NCBI GenBank assembly: GCA_963846315.1
Contig: CAWJVM010000004.1
Location: 62,001-126,000, forward strand
DNA from: RPQJ01 sp963846315
Lineage (GTDB): Bacteria > Pseudomonadota > Gammaproteobacteria > Steroidobacterales > Steroidobacteraceae
Direction: 5' to 3'
Length of the DNA stretch: 64,000 bases
The translations under genes were made by a program, and so were the position numbers. The notes beneath the pieces were generated by a model. It was not told where the DNA came from and searched no databases. It was given only the letters and a program-made list of their open reading frames with translations. This document shows, in pieces, positions 53,483-61,714 of the stretch (position 1 is the first letter of the stretch; every line of letters begins with the position of its first letter).

Positions 53483-54490
53483 ATGGGAACCGGCACGCCG
53501 CTGATGTGGACGCTGTTCGTGGCCTTCGTGCTGGCCGCGCTCGTCGTCGACTTCTTCGCGATGGAAAAGCAGGGCGCCCACAAGGTCACGATGAAGGAAG
53601 CCGCGGTCTGGTCGCTGATCTGGGTCGCAGTCTCGTTCGTCTTCGTCGGCTGGCTCTGGTGGCACCTCGGCGGACTCGACGGCAATCCGGTCGCGGACGC
53701 CAAGGCGCTCGAGTTCGTGACGGGTTACCTGGTCGAGAAAGCGCTCGCCGTCGACAACATCTTCGTGTTCCTGCTCGTCTTCACGTACTTTGCGGTGCCG
53801 ACCGGGTACCAGAAGCGGGTGCTGATGTTCGGCATCCTGGGCGCGCTGGTGCTGCGCGCCATCATGATCCTGATCGGCGCATGGCTGATCGCGCAGTTCC
53901 ACTGGATCCTGTATTTCTTCGGCGCGTTCCTGGTCTTCACCGGGGTCAAGATGTGGCTCGCCACCGGCCAGGAACCCGACCTGGAAGCCAATCCGGCGCT
54001 GAAGTGGATCCGGCGGCACATGAAGATCGCGCCGGACTACGACGGCGAAAAGTTCTTTACGCTGCACAACGGCGTCAGGGTGGCGACGCCGCTGTTCGTC
54101 GTGATCCTGCTGATCGCCATCGTCGACATCGTCTTCGCCGTCGACTCGATCCCCGCCATCTTCGCGATCACGATGGACCCCTTCATCGTGCTGACGTCGA
54201 ACGTTTTCGCGATCCTCGGCCTGCGTGCGATGTACTTCATGCTGGCCGGCATGCACGAGCGCTTTCACCTGCTCTCCTACGGCCTCGCGATCGTGCTCGT
54301 CTTCATCGGCACCAAGATGCTGCTGATGGACGTCTACAAGATTCCGGTTTCCTGGTCGCTGGGATTCACCGTCGTCGTGCTGGCGCTCACGATGTTCCTG
54401 TCGCTGAAGATACCGCCGAAGAAGGTCGTGGCACAAAGCGCCTACCCCTTCGCACCGAAGAAGGAAGAAGAGCAGGAACCGCGGGGCTAG
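53483..54490 (+). CDS. TerC/Alx-family membrane protein
   Basis: A 335-residue inner-membrane protein of the TerC family (Alx branch), linked in E. coli to manganese export and pH or membrane stress. Hydrophobic helices run throughout. The key acidic positions are VVDFFAMEKQ, VEKALAVDNIFVFLLVF and DIVFAVDSIPAIFAIT, the last two being the family signature (V-D-N-I-F and V-D-S-I-P). A cytoplasmic loop (RRHMKIAPDYDGEKFFT) separates the halves. The ATG at 53483 has AAGGA upstream. Its stop shares CTAG with the convergent antiporter gene. I looked for the yybP-ykoY riboswitch in the 214-nt leader and did not find it. Confidence 0.92.
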   Translation: MGTGTPLMWTLFVAFVLAALVVDFFAMEKQGAHKVTMKEAAVWSLIWVAVSFVFVGWLWWHLGGLDGNPVADAKALEFVTGYLVEKALAVDNIFVFLLVFTYFAVPTGYQKRVLMFGILGALVLRAIMILIGAWLIAQFHWILYFFGAFLVFTGVKMWLATGQEPDLEANPALKWIRRHMKIAPDYDGEKFFTLHNGVRVATPLFVVILLIAIVDIVFAVDSIPAIFAITMDPFIVLTSNVFAILGLRAMYFMLAGMHERFHLLSYGLAIVLVFIGTKMLLMDVYKIPVSWSLGFTVVVLALTMFLSLKIPPKKVVAQSAYPFAPKKEEEQEPRG

Positions 54491-56322
54491 TCGCCGCCCT
54501 GCTCCACCACCTCGGTGGCCTCCGGATTCAGCGCGCGCGCCTGGTGCTTCGGCCGCGTCAGCGGCGCCGGTTCCGGTGTCGTCTGGTTGTTGCGCATCAG
54601 CGACCGGCCCGCGGTGATGCCACCGATCAACTGCAGCCCCAGACGGTCCTCGTCGCGTTGTCGCACGTCGGCCAGCGTTGCGGCGATTTCCTCGGGCTCG
54701 TAAGCGAGCCCCTTGAGCACGTGTTCGCCGAACGCCATCGCCGACTCGAACGTCTCGCGCACCTGGTATTCGACGCCAGCCTGGATCAGGCGCAGCGAGT
54801 GCCCACGGTCGAACGAGCGCACGTAGAGCTGCGCTTGCGGAAATTCGTGCTTCGCCAGTGCAACGATGCGATCGGCGAGTTCCGGCTGGTCGATGCAGAC
54901 CAGGATGGCGTCGGCCTTGCCCGCGCCCGACGTGCGCAGCACGTCCAGCCGGGTGCCGTCGCCGTAATAGACCTTGAACCCGAAATTTCCGGCCGCGCGG
55001 ATCATGTCGACATCGACATCGATGATGGAAATGTCGACGTCGCGCGCCAGCAGCGGCTGGCTCACGACCTGGCCAAACCGGCCAAAGCCGATGATCAGCA
55101 CGCGACCGGTGAGACACGGCGGCTCCTCGATGCCCTGCATCGAAACGGCGGGCGGCGGCAGGAAGCGGTCGAGCAGCAGCACCACGATCGGCGTGAGCGC
55201 CATCGACAGGATCACGATGGCCGCCATGACAGCCGCCGCCCGCGCATCGAAGATCCCTGCCGTCAGCGCGGCCGCATAGAGCACGAAAGCGAATTCGCCA
55301 CCCTGCGCGAACAGGGCCGCGCGCTGCAGGGCTTCGCGGTGGTCCGCGCCGAACACACGCGCCACGCCGTAGATACCCAGCGCCTTCACGGCCATGAAGG
55401 CGGCCACGCCGGCCGCAACGACTTGCCAGTCCGACGCAACCACGCCGAGGTCGAGCGACATGCCGACCGACAGGAAGAACAACCCGAGCAGGATGCCGCG
55501 GAACGGTTCGATGTCCGCTTCGAGCTGGTGCCGGAACGTCGATTCGGAGAGCAGCACGCCGGCGATGAAGGCGCCCATCGCCATCGACAGGCCGCCCCAC
55601 TGCATGAACAGCGCGGCGCCGAGCACGACCAGCAATGCCGCAGCCGTCATGACGTCCCTGCCGCCGAGCGCAGCGACGATCCGGAACAACGGGTTGATGG
55701 CCCAGCGCCCGGCGGCCAGCAGGCCGCCCAGTGCCCCGAGCGCGATCAGCACCGACATCCAGGCGGGGCGCGTGGACTGTGCGTCGGATCCGCTCGCCAG
55801 CGCGAGGAATGCCACCAGCGCCAGCAACGGGATGATCGAGAGATCCTCGAGCAGCAGGATCGACACGGCGCGTTGGCCTGCGGGCGAAGACGTCACGCCT
55901 CGCTCGTCGAGCATTTTCATGATCACGGCCGTCGACGAAAGCACGAATCCCATCGCGCCGATCGTGGCGACTGCAGGGGGCCAGCCGAACGCGAGACCCA
56001 CACCCGACAGCAGCAGACCGCAGGCCAGTACCTGCGTGAGCCCGAGTCCGAAGATCTCCTTGCGCAACGCCCAGAGCTTGCTGGGTCGCATCTCGAGGCC
56101 GATCAGGAACAGAAACAGCACGACGCCCAGTTCCGCGACGTGCAGGATGGCCTGCGGCTCGTGGAAAAAGGCGAGTCCGAAGGGGCCGATCAGCAGGCCG
56201 GCGCAGAGATAGCCCAGGACGGCGCCCAGGCCGAGCTTGCGAAACAGCGGCACTGCGACGACAGCGGCCGCCAGCAGGACCACCGCATGACCTAGCCCGA
56301 TGCCAGCAGCTTCCGTCGCCAC
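54487..56322 (-). CDS. CPA2 cation:proton antiporter with RCK_N domain (Kef-type)
   Basis: A 611-residue protein of the KefB/KefC class. The N-terminal antiporter domain (1-380) has about 12-13 helices, including GLGAVLGYLCAGLLIGPFGL, ELGVVLFLFLIGLEM, LLLEDLSIIPLLALVAF and FAQGGEFAFVLYAAAL. An RCK_N Rossmann domain (about 405-525) follows, with VLIIGFGRFGQVVSQPLL and IIDVDVDMIRAAG. The C-terminal tail is proline-rich and polar. Kef proteins are potassium efflux systems gated by glutathione adducts; no KefF/KefG partner is present here. It has a GTG start at 56322, 6 nt after the DUF3604 gene stop, so the two share an operon. Confidence 0.92.
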   Translation of the reverse strand: MATEAAGIGLGHAVVLLAAAVVAVPLFRKLGLGAVLGYLCAGLLIGPFGLAFFHEPQAILHVAELGVVLFLFLIGLEMRPSKLWALRKEIFGLGLTQVLACGLLLSGVGLAFGWPPAVATIGAMGFVLSSTAVIMKMLDERGVTSSPAGQRAVSILLLEDLSIIPLLALVAFLALASGSDAQSTRPAWMSVLIALGALGGLLAAGRWAINPLFRIVAALGGRDVMTAAALLVVLGAALFMQWGGLSMAMGAFIAGVLLSESTFRHQLEADIEPFRGILLGLFFLSVGMSLDLGVVASDWQVVAAGVAAFMAVKALGIYGVARVFGADHREALQRAALFAQGGEFAFVLYAAALTAGIFDARAAAVMAAIVILSMALTPIVVLLLDRFLPPPAVSMQGIEEPPCLTGRVLIIGFGRFGQVVSQPLLARDVDISIIDVDVDMIRAAGNFGFKVYYGDGTRLDVLRTSGAGKADAILVCIDQPELADRIVALAKHEFPQAQLYVRSFDRGHSLRLIQAGVEYQVRETFESAMAFGEHVLKGLAYEPEEIAATLADVRQRDEDRLGLQLIGGITAGRSLMRNNQTTPEPAPLTRPKHQARALNPEATEVVEQGGD

Positions 56323-56328
56323 GCGCGA

Positions 56329-58254
56329 CTACGGCGTGTACCAGATCGGCGAACTCCAGGCGCGCTCCTGGGTGGTCATCGGCACCTTCGGATCCATCTT
56401 CACCTTGAAGTAGGCCGCGTCGTACGCGGTCCAGCGCGGCGTTGGGATCTCCAGGGCGCGCGCGTAGTAAAAAGCGCGCACGGCCGGATCGAACTCGGGA
56501 TCTTTCCATACGGTCATCAATTCCGGCGTGCCGATCGTATTGGTCCACGAGGCCGTGGCCACGTTCACGGTGCTGCCGACCGGCGTCAGCCTGCCCTGCG
56601 CATCGACCTTGCGCTTCTCGGGGTTGCTCCACGCGACGTCGAAGACCTTCTCATGCGTCTTGCCCGCCTTGTCGACCCAGCCCTTGATGATCTGCAGTCG
56701 ATCGAGGTTGCCGCCGTACGGATCCCGGGCTGCCGCCACCAGGAACGTCGGTACCTTGCCCGCCGCGGCCTGCGGCAGGTCGCCACCCATGGCCACGCCT
56801 TTCCTGTAACCGACGATGGCCGGCGCGCGTGTGACCAGGTCGCTCTTCTCGAAATCGTAGCCGCCGAAGAAACGCAGCCACAGGCGCGAGCCACTGGTCG
56901 CGTACGTCTCGCGACGCTGCATCGCATCCCAGATGGCCTCACGCGTGTTGTCGGTCGCCCAGACGGCGGTATAGCCTGCGGCCGTGAGTTCCCAGCCCTT
57001 GACGACGCGGTCGCCGAACTTCATCGCGTTTTCGTTCGCACGCTCGGCGCTCGGTTCGCTGGAGGCGAACTTGCCGTAGAAATTGTTTTCTTCCGCGGCA
57101 GTCAACGCGTTGTGAGTGTCCGTGCCGGCCGCCATCCCGTACTTGAACGGGTTCACGCCGAACTGCTGCTCGAGCAGCAAGCCGTTCTTGAGTGCCTCGC
57201 GCAGGTACTCGTGCGCGATCATGCCCGGCTTCTTCGGCACCAGCGTCAGGTTGCCACGGTCCCAGAGTTCGTAGCCAGCCGCGAATTCATCGGTCGGCGA
57301 AAGACTGGGATGCGACTCGCTCTGCCCCTTGTACTGGATGGCTTCGAAGAGCGGCTCCCAGCGTGCACGCTGCGTGGCCCATTCCTTGGTGATCGGTCCG
57401 CCATTGAAGGCCTGCAGTTCGAACATGCGACCGTTCGAGAGATTGCCGTTATGCGGGATCGCGAGCAGCCGACCGCCCGTCTGCTTTTCCCAGTTCGCCA
57501 TCCAGGTCCACAGGTCTTCCGGATTTTCGGAGACGAAAGTCGTCATCGGCAACACCTGGTCGGCTTTCGCCTTGCCGTCGCGGTAGATGACGTTGCGATG
57601 CAGGTTGTCGCCGCCGCCCGCGTTCGACGTCCATTCGTAGCCGATCAGCGCCGTGAAGCGTCCCGGCTCGTTGTACTTTTCCGCGAAATCGTTGTTGCGT
57701 TCCCAGGTGGTCTTCGCAAACCGTGGGTCCATGATCAGCCTGGGCAGCTTCTTCTGCGTCTGGGCGGCGATGAGCTCCATCATCGCGGCCTGCGCGTCTG
57801 CCCCGCCTTTCGCCATCATGTCGTGCCAGCGCTTGAGCGTCGGGTCCGCCATCATCTCGGCGTTGCCCTCGCGGATCATCGCGATCGTGCCCATGCCATC
57901 CGAGTGATCGGTCACCGCGACCCAGTCGAGCGGTCGCGAGAGACGCACGGGCTGGCCGCTGGTGGAGACGACTTCCTCGCCGCGCGCGAAACGAAGTGCT
58001 TCCTCGGGGCCCAGCGTCGTTCCGCCCATGCCGGCATCGCCCGACCAGCTCGTGTGCACGTGCTCGTCGCCGAACAGCGGGCGTTCGGGGTAGCGCCGCC
58101 CGGCGTAAGGCGAGTAGCCCTCGACCTTGTGGAACGTCGCAGGGTCTGCCGCGGGCGGGTAGGCATCCGAACCCACGACGACTTTCTGCTGCGCGTTGGC
58201 CACGACAGACAGCCCGCAGGCCACGGCCAGGCAGACGAATGGGAATGTCTTCAC
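56329..58254 (-). CDS. DUF3604 exported protein (PHP-like metallohydrolase fold)
   Basis: A 641-residue protein with a signal peptide (about residues 1-21, ending VVANAQQ). The body is DUF3604, related to the PHP phosphoesterase fold. Candidate metal-binding segments are FGDEHVHTSWSGDAG, VAVTDHSDGMG, ALIGYEWTSNAGG, LAIPHNGNLSNG and MAAGTDTHNALT, together giving several His and Asp. The catalysed reaction is not established for this family. The GTG start at 58254 is supported by AAGGGGAG upstream and by the position of the signal peptide. It is the first gene of a two-gene operon with the Kef-type antiporter. Confidence 0.87.
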   Translation of the reverse strand: MKTFPFVCLAVACGLSVVANAQQKVVVGSDAYPPAADPATFHKVEGYSPYAGRRYPERPLFGDEHVHTSWSGDAGMGGTTLGPEEALRFARGEEVVSTSGQPVRLSRPLDWVAVTDHSDGMGTIAMIREGNAEMMADPTLKRWHDMMAKGGADAQAAMMELIAAQTQKKLPRLIMDPRFAKTTWERNNDFAEKYNEPGRFTALIGYEWTSNAGGGDNLHRNVIYRDGKAKADQVLPMTTFVSENPEDLWTWMANWEKQTGGRLLAIPHNGNLSNGRMFELQAFNGGPITKEWATQRARWEPLFEAIQYKGQSESHPSLSPTDEFAAGYELWDRGNLTLVPKKPGMIAHEYLREALKNGLLLEQQFGVNPFKYGMAAGTDTHNALTAAEENNFYGKFASSEPSAERANENAMKFGDRVVKGWELTAAGYTAVWATDNTREAIWDAMQRRETYATSGSRLWLRFFGGYDFEKSDLVTRAPAIVGYRKGVAMGGDLPQAAAGKVPTFLVAAARDPYGGNLDRLQIIKGWVDKAGKTHEKVFDVAWSNPEKRKVDAQGRLTPVGSTVNVATASWTNTIGTPELMTVWKDPEFDPAVRAFYYARALEIPTPRWTAYDAAYFKVKMDPKVPMTTQERAWSSPIWYTP

Positions 58255-58496
58255 GCTGCTCCCCTTGCCTTTGTTGCTTGTCGCCCGGCTGGCCCGGCGC
58301 GAGTTCGCGAGTCTGACCCCGCAGGCGCGCGTACTGCAACCCAGCCGTCGAAACCCCTGCTCCCTGCCCGTGCAGCAAAACATGTGGATGTTGCGGCTGC
58401 GTGCCGGCCCGGACGCGACGATTGACGGACGGCCACCTTGTCCCGAAACTGCCGGGTTGGGGCGGGACGACAAAAACAATCTCTCGGGAGCATTCA

Positions 58497-59315
58497 ATGG
58501 ACATGGCATCGGTCGAGACTTTCCTCCGCACCACGGTGACGGACCTCGCCGTCAAGGTGGCTGCGGCCATCGTCTTCTGGTTCGTCGGTCGCTGGCTGAT
58601 CAGCCGGGTCATTCACCTGGTGCAGGCCACGATGCACCGCAACCAGATCGACCCGACGCTGACGCGTTACCTCGGTTCAATCATCACCGTCGCGCTGAAC
58701 ATCGCCCTGGTCCTCGGGATCCTCGGGTACTTCGGCATCCAGACGACCTCCATCGCAGCGATGCTGGCCGGCGCGGGCGTGGCGATCGGCGCGGCCTGGA
58801 GCGGCATGCTCGGCAACTTTGCCGCCGGCGCGTTCATGCTGGTGCTGCGTCCGTTCAAGGTGGGCGACTTCGTCAGCATCGCAGGCGTCACCGGCACCGT
58901 GCACGAGCTCGGACTGTTCGGCACCACGATCGTGACGCCGGACAACGTCCTTACGCTGATCGGCAACGGCAAGATTTTCAGCGACACGATCCAGAACTTC
59001 TCGTCGCTGCCGCACCGCCGAGTCGAGCGCACGGCACAGCTGGCGGGCGGCGTGGACCACAACGATGCGATCGCGCGCTTCCAGGCGGCCGTCGCGCAGA
59101 TTCCGCACGTCCTCGCGCAACCCGCGCCGGAAGTGAGCCTGCTCGACATCAACTTGCTGGGCACGGTGATCGCGGTACGCCCGTACTGCCACACCGACCA
59201 TTACTGGCAGGTCTACTTCGACACCAACCAGGCGATGATGCGCGTCGTGAAGGAAGCGGGCTGGCCCGCGCCGACCCCCGCGAACCTCACGCGGTTGATC
59301 CAGGTGCAGGCGTAG
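58497..59315 (+). CDS. mscS: Small-conductance mechanosensitive channel (MscS family)
   Basis: A 272-residue channel that releases solutes during hypo-osmotic shock. Three transmembrane helices are seen (about 15-35, 58-80, 85-115). The pore helix TM3 has the glycine/alanine pattern LAGAGVAIGAAWSGMLGNFA. A beta domain follows (MLVLRPFKVGDFVSIAGVTG, ELGLFGTTIVTPDNVLTLIG) and then the C-terminal alpha-beta domain. Length and layout match E. coli MscS. GGGAG precedes the ATG at 58497. A strong hairpin lies downstream, so it is probably transcribed alone, divergent from DUF3604. Confidence 0.94.
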   Translation: MDMASVETFLRTTVTDLAVKVAAAIVFWFVGRWLISRVIHLVQATMHRNQIDPTLTRYLGSIITVALNIALVLGILGYFGIQTTSIAAMLAGAGVAIGAAWSGMLGNFAAGAFMLVLRPFKVGDFVSIAGVTGTVHELGLFGTTIVTPDNVLTLIGNGKIFSDTIQNFSSLPHRRVERTAQLAGGVDHNDAIARFQAAVAQIPHVLAQPAPEVSLLDINLLGTVIAVRPYCHTDHYWQVYFDTNQAMMRVVKEAGWPAPTPANLTRLIQVQA

Positions 59316-59327
59316 TCGATTTGCAAC

Positions 59328-59357
59328 AGGAGACGCGCACTGACCGGCGCGTCTCCT
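59328..59357 (+). terminator. Hairpin terminator after mscS
   Basis: AGGAGACGCGC (59328-59338) and GCGCGTCTCCT (59347-59357) form a perfect 11-bp stem with an 8-nt loop, 13 nt after the mscS stop. No clear T-run follows, so termination efficiency is uncertain. Confidence 0.55.
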
Positions 59358-59457
59358 CACCACCGGGAGCGACCGCTCCAAACCGTCCCGGGCGTTAATG
59401 CCCCGATAAGCTTCGCCGCCTAGCCTTCTCATCGATCCCCATGCAGGAGATGGATCG

Positions 59458-59868
59458 ATGTTCAGAAAGGCACTCATTGCAGCCACCGTGCTGCTGCTAG
59501 CAGCCCCCGCCCCGGCCGACACCCCGGAGTCACTGATGCGGGGTTATGCCGAGCAGGCACGCACCACGTCGAAATCCTATCCCGGACCGTCCCCGGCGGC
59601 GGGTCGTCGACTGTTTCACCAGCAGCCGCGCGACTGGAGTTGCGCAACCTGCCACACGAATGTGCCCACCGCCACGGGCCGCCACGCCATCACCGGCAAG
59701 GCAATCAGCCCGCTTTCACCCGTTGCCAACCCCGAGCGGTTTCGCGATGCCGCCAAGGTCGAGAAATGGTTCAACCGCAACTGCAGCGATACGCTCGGTC
59801 GCCCGTGTACGCCTGCAGAAAAGGCCGACTTGATCGCGTTTCTCCTGGGCCCACAGGAAGGAGCCTGA
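59458..59868 (+). CDS. DUF1924 monohaem cytochrome c (SHP-like)
   Basis: A 136-residue periplasmic cytochrome. The signal peptide ends near AAPAPADTP. The haem site is CATCH (Cys62 to His66). Downstream, KWFNRNCSDTLGRPCTPAEK has Asn residues and two cysteines where sphaeroides haem protein (SHP) has its axial Asn ligand and a disulfide. SHP binds oxygen, NO and similar small ligands at a haem whose Asn is displaced. DUF1924 proteins travel with dihaem cytochrome and cytochrome b genes as here. AGGAGATG precedes the ATG. It opens a five-gene cluster. Confidence 0.87.
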   Translation: MFRKALIAATVLLLAAPAPADTPESLMRGYAEQARTTSKSYPGPSPAAGRRLFHQQPRDWSCATCHTNVPTATGRHAITGKAISPLSPVANPERFRDAAKVEKWFNRNCSDTLGRPCTPAEKADLIAFLLGPQEGA

Positions 59869-59870
59869 CA

Positions 59871-60350
59871 ATGAGTACACCTCCTGGCATTCGTCGCATT
59901 GACTGGATCGTCTGGTCACTTGCGGCCGCGTTTCTCGCCCATGCCGCCGTGGCCGCTGTTCCACCCGCCCAAGCCGCCAAACCCACCGGCTACGCCGAGG
60001 AGTGCGGTGCATGCCACACGGCCTATCCAGCACGACTGCTGCGGCCAGCAGATTGGACGGTCGTGCTTGCAAACCTCGACCGTCACTTCGGTGTCAATGC
60101 ATCGCTCGATGCCACGGCCCGTGCGGCCGTGGCGAGCCAGCTAGGCGTGGATTCCGCTGTCGCCGGCGCGGCCACTACCAAGGCAACGCCACGGATCACG
60201 GAGCAAGGCTGGTTCCGTAAGGAGCACGATGAGGTATCAGCGCAACTGTTTCGTTCTCCGGCCGTGCGCAGCGCTGCCAACTGCACTGCGTGTCATGTCG
60301 GTGCCGATCGTGACCAGTTCGAAGAACATTCTGTCCGCATTCCGAAGTGA
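59871..60350 (+). CDS. Dihaem cytochrome c (DHC-like)
   Basis: A 159-residue periplasmic protein with a signal or anchor segment (about 12-30) and two haem sites, CGACH (Cys45-His49) and CTACH (Cys138-His142). Between them lies WTVVLANLDRHFGVNASLD, typical of the DHC family. In Rhodobacter, DHC gives electrons to SHP, and their genes sit together with a cytochrome b, matching this operon. It starts 2 nt after the DUF1924 gene stop. Confidence 0.87.
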   Translation: MSTPPGIRRIDWIVWSLAAAFLAHAAVAAVPPAQAAKPTGYAEECGACHTAYPARLLRPADWTVVLANLDRHFGVNASLDATARAAVASQLGVDSAVAGAATTKATPRITEQGWFRKEHDEVSAQLFRSPAVRSAANCTACHVGADRDQFEEHSVRIPK

Positions 60351-60355
60351 TACCG

Positions 60356-61045
60356 ATGACCAGCAACATCAAGGTCTGGGACCTGCCCACCCGCATCTTT
60401 CATTGGGCGCTCGCCGCCTCGTTTGCCGGCGCCTACTTCCTCTCCGAATCGGAACGGCTGCGCAATGTCCACGTTGCGCTCGGTTACACCGTGCTCGGAC
60501 TGCTCGCGTTCCGCCTGGTGTGGGGCTTCATCGGCCCGCGGTATGCTCGATTCAGCTCGTTCGTTCACAGCCCGGTCGCGGCGATCCGCTACCTGCGCGA
60601 TGAACTGCGCGGCCGGGCGCCGCGACATCTTGGCCACAACCCCGCTGGCAGCTGGGCCGTCTTCGGTCTGCTCATTCTCGGCGCGGTCACTGGCGTGACC
60701 GGCTACCTCAACTTCAACGAGCTGGGTGGCGAGTCGATGGAGGACCTGCATGAGGCCTTCGCCAACGCCTGGCTCGTGCTCGTTGGCCTGCACGTTGTCG
60801 GCATCGTGTTCAGCAGCGTGATGCAGCGCGAAAACCTCGCGCGCTCGATGATCACCGGCCTGAAACGGGGGGCTGCGGAAGGCGCCGAGCCGCGCAATGC
60901 GCGTGGCGTCGGGCTGGCGATGGTCGCTGCGATTCTCGGCTTCTGGGGCTGGACCGCGACCTCCGGAGGCATGGCGCCGGGAGCCGGGCCGGGACAGGGC
61001 GAACAAGCCGAACTGGCGACAGAAAGCGAAACCGACGACGATTGA
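60356..61045 (+). CDS. Cytochrome b561-type membrane protein
   Basis: A 229-residue inner-membrane dihaem cytochrome b of the Ni-hydrogenase/b561 group. It opens with KVWDLPTRIFHWALAASFA, where the His is a haem ligand. Further helices carry NVHVALGYTVLGLLAFRLVW, SWAVFGLLILGAVTGVTGYL and WLVLVGLHVVGIVFSSV, giving four haem-ligating His overall. A last helix (GLAMVAAILGFWGWTA) precedes an acidic tail. It probably moves electrons between the quinone pool and the periplasmic DHC and SHP-like proteins. The start is ATG 60356, with a GTG at 60347 overlapping the upstream stop as the alternative. Confidence 0.9.
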   Translation: MTSNIKVWDLPTRIFHWALAASFAGAYFLSESERLRNVHVALGYTVLGLLAFRLVWGFIGPRYARFSSFVHSPVAAIRYLRDELRGRAPRHLGHNPAGSWAVFGLLILGAVTGVTGYLNFNELGGESMEDLHEAFANAWLVLVGLHVVGIVFSSVMQRENLARSMITGLKRGAAEGAEPRNARGVGLAMVAAILGFWGWTATSGGMAPGAGPGQGEQAELATESETDDD

Positions 61046-61048
61046 GGC

Positions 61049-61711
61049 ATGCGAATCCTGCTGGTCGAGGACGATGCATTGCTCGGGGACGCACTACAGG
61101 TCGGCCTGCGCGAGCAAGGCTTCGCGGTCGAGTGGATCAGGGACGGTGCGGCCGGAGAAGCCGCGCTGGCCTCTGACGACTTCACGGCAATCGTGCTCGA
61201 CCTGGGACTGCCACGCATGTCCGGGCTCGAACTGCTGCAACGTGTCCGTAACCGTGGCGATCACACGCCCGTGATCATCCTCACTGCGCGCGAAGCCGTC
61301 GATGATCGCGTGCGCGGCCTCGATCTTGGCGCCGACGACTACGTCGTGAAGCCCGTCGCACTCCAGGAACTCGCAGCCCGATTGCGAGCCGTTGCTCGTC
61401 GCGCGCAGGGCATTGGGAGTGGATCGATCGTCGTGGGCGGCCTGTCACTGGACCTCGCCTCGCGTGCCGTGACGTTCGAAGGCAATCCCGTCGAACTGCA
61501 GCCGCGCGAGTTCGCGCTGCTGCAGGAACTCGTGCTGCGCGCGGGCCGCGTCGTCAGCCGCACGCAGCTCGAGACCCAGCTGTACGAATGGGACCGCAGC
61601 CTCGACAGCAATGCAATCGAGGTTCACGTCCATCACTTGCGCCGCAAGCTCGCGCCCACGCTCATCCGGACAGTGCGCGGCGTTGGCTACATGATCCCGC
61701 GCGAAGACTGA
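61049..61711 (+). CDS. OmpR/PhoB-family response regulator (QseB/PmrA-like)
   Basis: A 220-residue regulator with an N-terminal receiver (acidic pair in LLVEDDALLG, phosphoacceptor Asp51 in AIVLDLGLPRMSG, Thr in ILTAREA, Lys in VVKPVALQEL) and a C-terminal winged helix (VELQPREFALLQELVLRAG, IEVHVHHLRRKL). It starts 3 nt after the cytochrome b stop and its kinase follows 3 nt later, so all are on one transcript. It probably controls this cytochrome operon. Confidence 0.93.
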   Translation: MRILLVEDDALLGDALQVGLREQGFAVEWIRDGAAGEAALASDDFTAIVLDLGLPRMSGLELLQRVRNRGDHTPVIILTAREAVDDRVRGLDLGADDYVVKPVALQELAARLRAVARRAQGIGSGSIVVGGLSLDLASRAVTFEGNPVELQPREFALLQELVLRAGRVVSRTQLETQLYEWDRSLDSNAIEVHVHHLRRKLAPTLIRTVRGVGYMIPRED

Positions 61712-61714
61712 AAC

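Noticed and set aside
52858..56632. Very long open frames on both strands (over 1000 codons) across the TerC and Kef genes
   Set aside because: They run through two well-supported genes in other frames and give His/Arg/Gln-rich non-protein-like sequence. High GC content alone keeps these frames open.
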